Source: Silene conica
Taxonomy: Eukaryota > Streptophyta > Magnoliopsida > Caryophyllales > Caryophyllaceae
Reading direction: 5' to 3'
Assembly: GCA_029255685.2 (NCBI GenBank)
Contig: CM055319.2
Coordinates: forward strand, 30,413,568 to 30,477,567
DNA: 64,000 nucleotides
Shown one piece after another: positions 56,328 to 64,000 of this stretch. The notes beneath the pieces are model-generated. The model saw nothing but the letters and a program-made list of their open reading frames with translations. It had not been told where the DNA came from and did no database searches. The position numbers were made by a program, and so were the translations under genes. Position 1 is the stretch's first letter. Each line of letters opens with the position of its first letter.

Positions 56328-58864
56328 TGTAACACCCCCATTTATTTAAGAGCCTTTAGCAAGACATTCTCAAATAAATAGGACTGTTACCATCCCGGAA
56401 TATCCGAGGTAGTGAATAACAAGGTAAACAAACCCAAAGTACTTTATATAAATACTGATTAAATTTAAACTTGGTGTTACAACAACTACGAGGTCCAACT
56501 TAATAAAATGAAAGTGCAACTGACGATATCTAAATGTGATCTAACTCTAAGTAGGTCCATGCCAAGCCTCTCTCCATGCTCAAGCTCCTAATCCATCTGT
56601 CACTGACCTGAAAAATCTACTCCCCATTCCGGTTCATCGTAGGTGTCACACGAATACACAGGGTCAACCGCGAGGTTGAGTAGGTAAAAACAGATAAGAC
56701 ATAATTAACAATAGAACAATATCCTCCTCCACCTCCATATCATCCAATCAACCACCACACCTCCATCACACCACACCTCCATCACATCACACCACCATCA
56801 CACCGCACCTCCCATGGCCATATCACAAGTCCCATATCACAAGACCCAATATCAAAAGACCCATATCACAAGACCCATTTCACACCTCCTGATCTCCACA
56901 GTGATCAATAATAACAATACGATCCACAGTCAGTAACAATCAATTATATCAAACTCGTAATAAGTATCACTTACACATTTCATGTCATAACATGAATCAT
57001 AATATATTTCCCCTACCTCACTTTGCAGAAAGATAACCAACAGCTGCTAGTAATGTTCCACGCAGAAACTGTCACCTAAATAAATATTATTTAACGATTA
57101 ATAAATCACCACCAGCCCCCATTATATATATAGTAACAATATACTAAATATAGCAACTTCCAAAAGTGGAAAGTTTCCTGTAACTGAAACTTTCCCGAAA
57201 TAGAAACCTTGCCCAAACTGGCAGTACTACAAAACTATTGATCGTGTTCCAATTATTAAACTTAATCATATATAAATAACTGTCACAATACAATATCACA
57301 ATATTGCCCATATTAATTACAATATACAATTCTAACAAACAATTATTAGTTGCAAAAATACTAATTAATAACATAATAATATTAATAGCCATAAATTACC
57401 AAAAATATGATTATTAACAATAATAACATAATCATGATATATCATATGACTATAACCCATAATAATAGTAACACAACTAATTATAACAAAATAAATGTTA
57501 ATAAAGGTAATGATAATGTCGAAATGAAATAAAACAATAACACTTGATAAGATACTATTATGGATAATACTAATAACAATATATATAACAATAATAAGAA
57601 TAATAGTGAACCTATTAATAATAATAATAATAAGAACCGTAGTGATAGGAATAAGACGTAACAACAACCACGTAAAGAACCAACAACCCTCCAACCAGCC
57701 CACTTCGCAACTCCTTCGACACCCCTTCCACAACCCGAACCACCACCATACCACTGTGGTTGAGACCACTGAACCATGGTGCAACAATTGACCCTGACCA
57801 CTACCCCGCGCTCGACCAGGACAGCCATCGAAACCAACCTGAAACGCACTGGTCACAAACCCAAACCCAGCTTCAGTATTCCTCCGTGTTACCTCCCCCC
57901 TGTACACCCTCCGTTAACACCAGCCGACACCACTATCACCACCACCACTCGCCCCTTCCGACACCTTACACCTCACTCGACACCCTGGTAACAACCACGA
58001 GGCTTCGACCCCCACTAACCGCTGACACAGACCTCACAAAAACCCCCCCTGACACCCACGACTCCTGAATCTGCAACCCTGTGCCACGTCCTAACCACTG
58101 CCCCCTTAGCTTTCCCGACCACCACACTCCATCTCTAACACCACCAATGTATTCTACCCACTACCTACTACCCGTATACACGACCCACAACTTAAACGAA
58201 TAAAAAAAACACGAGCAACAGGTAGCAGAACCAAAAGCAACACAGGCGCATCAAAACCGAGCATCAGTTTTCAAGGTTGTTTTAATGGTGGTTATGGTGG
58301 TCCGAAGGTGGTTTATAAACCTCAAACATATTATATGTATTACACAGATTACTCATGATCAAACATATACATACAAACAACATGAGAAGCGTAAGATAAA
58401 TGCTCACAAACCCGTTGCACTGCGAGATAAGGGTCACGCTGCTGCTGACGGTTGGTACTGTCGACTGCTTACTCCGTTTGTCCTCTCTGACCTACACGGT
58501 GGTTTGGGTGGTGTTTGATGTAGACTTGTGGAGGCAGACGAGGTGGTTGTGATAAGAGTGGTAGTAGGGTTTAGATGGAGGCTGCCAATTAGATGGAGGC
58601 TGCCAAAGGGGGGGGGGGTGACTAGGGTTTCATGGTTAAGATATGTAAGATGTTTTAGTTAGTTGCTAGGGTTTCACGATATGTGGTCCTTCTTATTTGT
58701 CAAGTTGGGCTTACGGTTGTCAAACTAGCACACAAATCGAGGCCCAAACGACTTTAAACACAAATTCGATAAATAAAACCCGTACTAGACACCTCTCTCA
58801 TATCATACAAAGTATAAAAGCATTATTCGATACGCTAATTATCGAATATAAACGGGGTATTACA
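56328..58864 (-). repeat. Element B 3' LTR
   Basis: 2537 bp, TGTAATACC...GGTGTTACA on the minus strand. It contains CCATCACACC and TCACAAGACCC short repeats (56750-56880) and a run of nine G (near 58608). An open frame on the minus strand at 57365-57907, rich in Ile/Leu, is within the LTR, is translated AT-rich sequence, and is not taken as a gene. Confidence 0.9.
56750..56880. repeat. Short tandem repeats in Element B LTR
   Basis: Imperfect CACCTCCATCACACCA units followed by CATATCACAAGACC units; repeated in the right LTR at about 62876-63006. Confidence 0.7.
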
Positions 58865-59200
58865 GTCTTCCCTCCTTAAAATGAACTTCGTCCCGAAGTT
58901 CACCACATCCCATGGTCAACTCTCTAGTTAAGAAACTTTGTCACCACATAAAATCAAAACTTATAGGGTACCTTAGAACACGAAATGTTACATTCTACCC
59001 TCGTTAAGAAAACTTTGTCCCCAAAGTTTAACGTATAACTAGGTAAGATGGTACTTCACGAAGACAATAAAATGCATAACATAAGCAGTTAAGATCATCA
59101 AGTGTATGCAATAATCACGACATACCACTTAGCCATAACGTAAAACACCCAGATTTTACAATCCCTACCTCCTTAAAACATGGTTACATCCTCGTAACCC
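58865..59200 (-). repeat. Three iterated hairpin - purine tract - TGTAA modules
   Basis: Plus-strand copies: (1) TATTACA near 58858, hairpin GAACTTCG/CGAAGTTC at 58883-58901; (2) TGTTACA at 58986-58992, hairpin AAACTTTG/CAAAGTTT at 59010-59029; (3) TTTTACA at 59154-59160, hairpin GGTTAC/GTAACC at 59183-59200. Each has a pyrimidine tract (a polypurine tract on the minus strand) between the TTACA and the hairpin. Only copy 1 adjoins a real LTR. The hairpin arms differ between copies but remain self-complementary. Confidence 0.7.
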
Positions 59201-62200
59201 CATTATAAGAATTCCAGCACATTACTGCGTCTTACCTATTATCCTATCTCATAAAATCTCACTCTAAGTGACCAAGTATCGTATTATCGTTGTCGCATCT
59301 AAGACCAAGGACGAGGGTGAGTGAATTGACGGAATAAAACCGCGAATCAGTACTTCATCTCAATATCGATTTCAAACTCATACTACAACTCAATCACCAA
59401 GGTCACACTGGACCATAAACACAATATGGCACAACGGCCAGATAACTTATACTCGGTACCAATGACCAATCCTCATCTCGATTTCAATATCAATTTTATC
59501 AAACATTCCATTAAGGGTACTGCTCAACATTTAGGGAATAACTCTAAACTACTCACCCACAAGTCAAGGTCAAAGAATGCGACAACTTGATAAAACACCG
59601 AACTGAACCCTCAACTCAATACAACATCATTATAAATAACTCAGCCAATCAATTACCAGAAGTTTACCTACCTTACACTCACCCATCTCACAAACAAAAG
59701 GATTATCTTATCAACAAAGAAATGAACTGTCAAAATAAAAGAATACTTACTAATATTCAACTTAATGAAGTACTCGTAAGAACCCATAGTAATTATCATG
59801 TCATCAAATAACCTCGAGCAACAACAAGAGTATCAGGATCGGTAGAGATTGTGTTACGCAGTAGAAATAAAATCAGAGTAGTTAATACTTACATACTATT
59901 GGAATTTTAACACAAAATCAATATATTCACAACAATGTAGACAATCAAGAACTCATAGTTCGTAATTGACAAATGAAAACATTTCATGTTCGTGGTCATA
60001 TTATAGAAGAAATGTAATGCAAAATTTGTTAACGTAATTAAACATGGAACATTGTCATACTTCTCAAGATATACACAAATCATGGACTAACGAGACCGTT
60101 TAACACCCTTAGATATCAATAGGTCAAAACCACTTATTTACATGCCTCACCCATTCACATTACATCATTTATCATGAAACTGGTGATATATATGTCTCGC
60201 AAAATATGGGTTGATATAATATACAACAATTAAACATCAGGGCAGGATTTCGTCGACACGTAACCACAGAATTTGTTATGTTGCAACCAATCACAATAGT
60301 TATCAAAACATCAAGCGTTATCATGGGTAATTATCACGTGTAAAACATTTTTGAAACTTTGGAACCCTTGAAGTGGTAATTATAAACATGAATCACAAGA
60401 TAATTTTACAAGCTACAGATCAAAACAAGGCTACACGGAGATAGTCTGACCCTCATTTACTAAAACATTATTCTTGTAATTTGTAGCTCATGAATTATGA
60501 AAATTTAACGATAAAAGTAAACGAAGTCACAAGACTAGTATTTCCATAAATCACATGTCCACCAGTTAATATTCAATATATTAGGATCAGATTTTAAACA
60601 TAGCATCTGCAATTCAATTGTGACATAACAATATGTATGAAGGTATTATAAAGATTATTATCCCCGTGAACCAGTCAAATCTCATTCTGCCTTTTGTCAA
60701 GACTCGTCTCTCATAAACATGATTCTAACATCACACACGAATATCACATCATTATTTTGAGGTCTTAATGTTAGCAAATAAGAGCGTTCGTAATACTGAA
60801 GCAATTTTATATACCCTTGACAAAATCAGCCAGGTCACATCCTCATATGGTAAGGTTCATATTCATTTCAAATGTCTACTATACACGTCACTAAGGCCAT
60901 ATTAGGATATCACATGGTCACATCACATAATTCACATTTGATTAAACATTCATATAAAACTTACATAACTCACAATTTCCTCCAATTAAACATTACGTAG
61001 CAATCTACACAAATTATAATTACATATCCACTTAGCTAGCTTACGAGATATTACAATGAATTAACTAATAATAGGAAACAGAAGCGGATACATATCTCAA
61101 GGGAATCACTTATAACAATTTTGACAACTTAAATGGTTTGGACAGAAACTTTGCAGCAATTCAACGGAAATTGAACAAATTGCAAAAATCACAATTATAC
61201 AACGACTCGATAAGATTTTACATAGCTTATCCTCTTGGAAACATGATCGAATGTTCTAAACAGTGGAGTTGGAATTATACATAAAAAGTAACACGTTTTA
61301 AATGACTTCATTTATAGAAACATTGGTCAAATCAGAATCGTGCTGTAACAATCTTACCACTGTCAACTAAAAGATTTATTCTCTCAGAATATAACTCCTA
61401 TTAACGTGAAACAAAAAGCATTGGAAAACCAACTCAGAAAGTTATCATTCATAAAATTTTATACTTAAACATGAAACACATTTAAAATGACAACTCGTAC
61501 AAACAAGGTAACATTCATGAAACTTATTAAAACATTTTGGTTCGTTTACAACTTCACATTGCTTCCTCGAAGCTCAACCATTCTTCTTCCGAAACACGTT
61601 GACATAAAAAAAAATTTGGAGCAGAGACATCACTTGTACCATATTAATATTCATATCTCATTTCAACAATAATTATTATCTAGGACACGGTAAAGATTTC
61701 TAAACTGGAAGTAGAACCAACTAATTACTCAAAATTTATACATTGCATGTATATACCATCGTATCACATATTTGTATATGAGGCAACACACTCCGCATAT
61801 CACTAGACATGAATTACTATAACATTTAAATCTGATAGGTCATATCCAAATACCAAGTAATATATTGCAAAAGTTACGTTAGTCATTTAATAACCAGATA
61901 CACTATAGACAATTCGAGACACCAAAAACACATGATCATATCACTCTAATTCAGTATACAATAAATATACACCCATTCCTGAAAAATTTCGATTCAATCA
62001 TTTATATCCATCAGCGTTTCAATATCAGTCGCATTCTTCTCATGCATATCATCCTACTAGCCAAGCTTATATTTCAAACTCGTATTTCAATTTTCATGTC
62101 CTCAATACTTAAAGTAATACATTTCTCAATCACTTTCCGATATCAAACTCATAGAATACAATGCATCATTAACCACGTACACATCATTACTTACCTCATT

Positions 62201-62438
62201 CCGCCCATGCAAAAATTGTTAGCACAAGATAACTAGGTCGCTATATAATCTACTCCACTCTTCAATTACTCTCATTGGGTTCCCGAGACAGAACAGAAGG
62301 GCCCAGGCCTGGTTTGAGGGGGCCCCTAACTCATCCCGTTCCTTTTTGGGGCTCCTATCAGTCTCATCTCGGGGTTCATTTTATTAGACTCTTCCTACAT
62401 TCGTTATTATTCATTTGGTTTAGGCCTGAGGATCGTTC
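59201..62438 (-). other. Element B interior, no coding sequence
   Basis: About 3.2 kb AT-rich sequence with no ORF above about 75 codons and no gag/pol motif in any frame. A GC-richer block lies near 62280-62400, next to the primer site, containing GGGCCC-rich repeats. Confidence 0.65.
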
Positions 62439-62450
62439 GCTCTGATACCA
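62439..62450 (-). other. Element B primer binding site (tRNA-iMet)
   Basis: Minus strand TGGTATCAGAGC, three bases from the LTR boundary at 62454. Confidence 0.88.
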
Positions 62451-62453
62451 CTT

Positions 62454-64000
62454 TGTAACACCCCCATTTATTTAAGAGCCTTTAGCAAGACATTCTCAAA
62501 TAAATAGGACTGTTACCATCCCGGAATATCCGAGGTAGTGAATAACAAGGTAAACAAACCCAAAGTACTTTATATAAATACTGATTAAATTTAAACTTGG
62601 TGTTACAACAACTACGAGGTCCAACTTAATAAAATGAAAGTACAACTGGCGATATCTAAATGTGATCTAACTCTAAGTAGGTCCATGCCAAGCCTCTCTC
62701 CATGCCCAAGCTCTTAATCCATCTGTCACTGACCTGAAAAATCTACTCCCCATTCCGGTTCATCGTAGGTGTCACACGAATACACAGGGTCAACCGCGAG
62801 GTTGAGTAGGTAAAAACAGATAAGACATAATTAACAATAGAACAGTATCCTCCTCCACCTCCATATCATCCAATCAACCACCACACCTCCATCACACCAC
62901 ACCTCCATCACATCACACCACCATCACACCGCACCTCCCATGGCCATATCACAAGTCCCATATCACAAGACCCAATATCACAAGACCCATATCACAAGAC
63001 CCATTTCACACCTCCTGATCTCCACAGTGATCAATAATAACAATACGATCCACAGTCAGTAACAATCAATTATATCAAACTCGTAATAAGTATCACTTAC
63101 ACATTTCATGTCATAACATGAATCATAATATATTTCCCCTACCTCACTTTGCAGAAAGATAACCAACAGCTGCTAGTAATGTTCCACGCAGAAACTGTCA
63201 CCTAAATAAATATTATTTAACGATTAATAAATCACCACCAGCCCCCATTATATATATAGTAACAATATACTAAATATAGCAACTTCCAAAAGTGGAAAGT
63301 TTCCTGTAACTGAAACTTTCCCGAAATAGAAACCTTGCCCAAACTGGCAGTACTACAAAACTATTGATCGTGTTCCAATTATTAAACTTAATCATATATA
63401 AATAACTGTCACAATACAATATCACAATATTGCCCATATTAATTACAATATACAATTCTAACAAACAATTATTAGTTGCAAAAATACTAATTAATAACAT
63501 AATAATATTAATAGCCATAAATTACCAAAAATATGATTATTAACAATAATAACATAATCATGATATATCATATGACTATAACCCATAATAATAGTAACAC
63601 AACTAATTATAACAAAATAAATGTTAATAAAGGTAATGATAATGTCGAAATGAAATAAAACAATAACACTTGATAAGATACTATTATGGATAATACTAAT
63701 AACAATATATATAACAATAATAAGAATAATAGTGAACCTATTAATAATAATAATAATAAGAACCGTAGTGATAGGAATAAGACGTAACAACAACCACGTA
63801 AAGAACCAACAACCCTCCAACCAGCCCACTTCGCAACTCCTTCGACACCCCTTCCACAACCCGAACCACCACCATACCACTGTGGTTGAGACCACTGAAC
63901 CATGGTGCAACAATTGACCCTGACCACTACCCCGCGCTCGACCAGGACAGCCATCGAAACCAACCTGAAACGCGCTGGTCACAAACCCAAACCCAGCTTC
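62454..64000 (-). repeat. Element B 5' LTR, truncated by window end
   Basis: First 1547 bp of the LTR, colinear with 56328-57874 and about 99.5% identical by eye. Confidence 0.9.

Larger units (their letters stand above)
56328..64000 (-). mobile_element. Element B: coding-empty LTR retrotransposon (Tekay chromovirus-type LTRs), cut by window end
   Basis: Left LTR 56328-58864 (2537 bp); right LTR starts 62454 and runs off the window. An iMet primer site on the minus strand (62450-62439) fixes orientation. The LTR begins TGTAATACCCCG on the minus strand and is preceded by a hairpin and the purine tract TTTTAAGGAGGGAAGAC, features I associate with Tekay/Del chromoviruses. The 3.6-kb interior has no gag or pol, so this is a LARD-like non-autonomous element. 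About seven differences in 1545 comparable LTR bases (about 0.45%) indicate recent insertion. The left target bases are AAAAG; the right ones are outside. Confidence 0.88.

Noticed and set aside
57365..57907. 180-codon membrane-like minus-strand ORF, duplicated at 63491-63982
   Set aside because: It lies wholly within Element B LTRs. Ile/Leu-rich residues come from AT-rich microsatellite-like sequence and no homology is recognised.

Overview
This window is a nested stack of transposable elements from a plant nuclear genome. It contains no intact host gene. The organism is an angiosperm, probably a eudicot: plant LTR-retrotransposon families dominate (Athila-type and Tekay-type Gypsy, four related Copia elements), with CACTA and Helitron DNA transposons, tRNA-iMet and tRNA-Asp primer sites, and AT-rich sequence. 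I cannot name the species.

Layout, from outer to inner. Element A (window start to 55235, + strand) is an Athila-like Gypsy element of about 9.9 kb once its insertions are removed. It has LTR, tRNA-Asp primer site, broken gag, protease, an extra ORF resembling the Athila ORF-1 family, and a second LTR. It has no reverse transcriptase or integrase. Four elements sit inside it. (1) A CACTA transposon (856-19458) lies in its 5' LTR and carries two exons of an UNC-50 homologue plus unidentified exon-like pieces. The CACTA itself contains a MULE-type MITE candidate, a short LINE derivative and Copia-1 (4218-16762). A Helitron (12330-16210) lies in the 3' LTR of Copia-1. (2) Copia-2 (20624-29253) lies in gag. 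(3) Copia-3 (30873-39094) lies in the gag tail. (4) Copia-4 (41766-51627, minus strand) lies in the ORF-1-like gene. To the right are a minus-strand Athila integrase remnant (55236-56327) and Element B (56328 to beyond the window end, minus strand), a coding-empty element with 2.5-kb LTRs of Tekay chromovirus type.

Most boundaries are exact. Target duplications are visible for the CACTA, Copia-1, -2, -3, -4 (one mismatch), the LINE derivative and the MITE candidate. Two insertions have an empty site in the sister LTR in this same window. LTR differences counted by eye agree with the nesting: Element A about 4% (first 450 bp), Copia-3 about 1.7%, Copia-1 about 1%, Copia-2 about 0.6%, Element B and Copia-4 about 0.4%.

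The most interesting structure is non-coding. First, the palindrome CTCGATCGAG occurs about 40 times in arrays spaced at about 20-22 or 30 bp (two or three helical turns). The arrays lie in Element A's LTRs, gag tail and an internal promoter-like region, and independently in the Copia-4 leader. Second, all four Copia LTR pairs carry an 80-bp two-stem inverted-repeat module whose stems change in a compensatory way. Third, Copia-2 has a 164-bp inverted duplication inside pol, able to give a long hairpin RNA. Fourth, Element B has three iterations of a 'hairpin - purine tract - TGTAA' module. Most LTR elements here appear non-autonomous: Element A lacks pol, Copia-3 has only gag, Copia-2 lacks capsid, Copia-1 has decayed pol between young LTRs, and Element B has no coding capacity.
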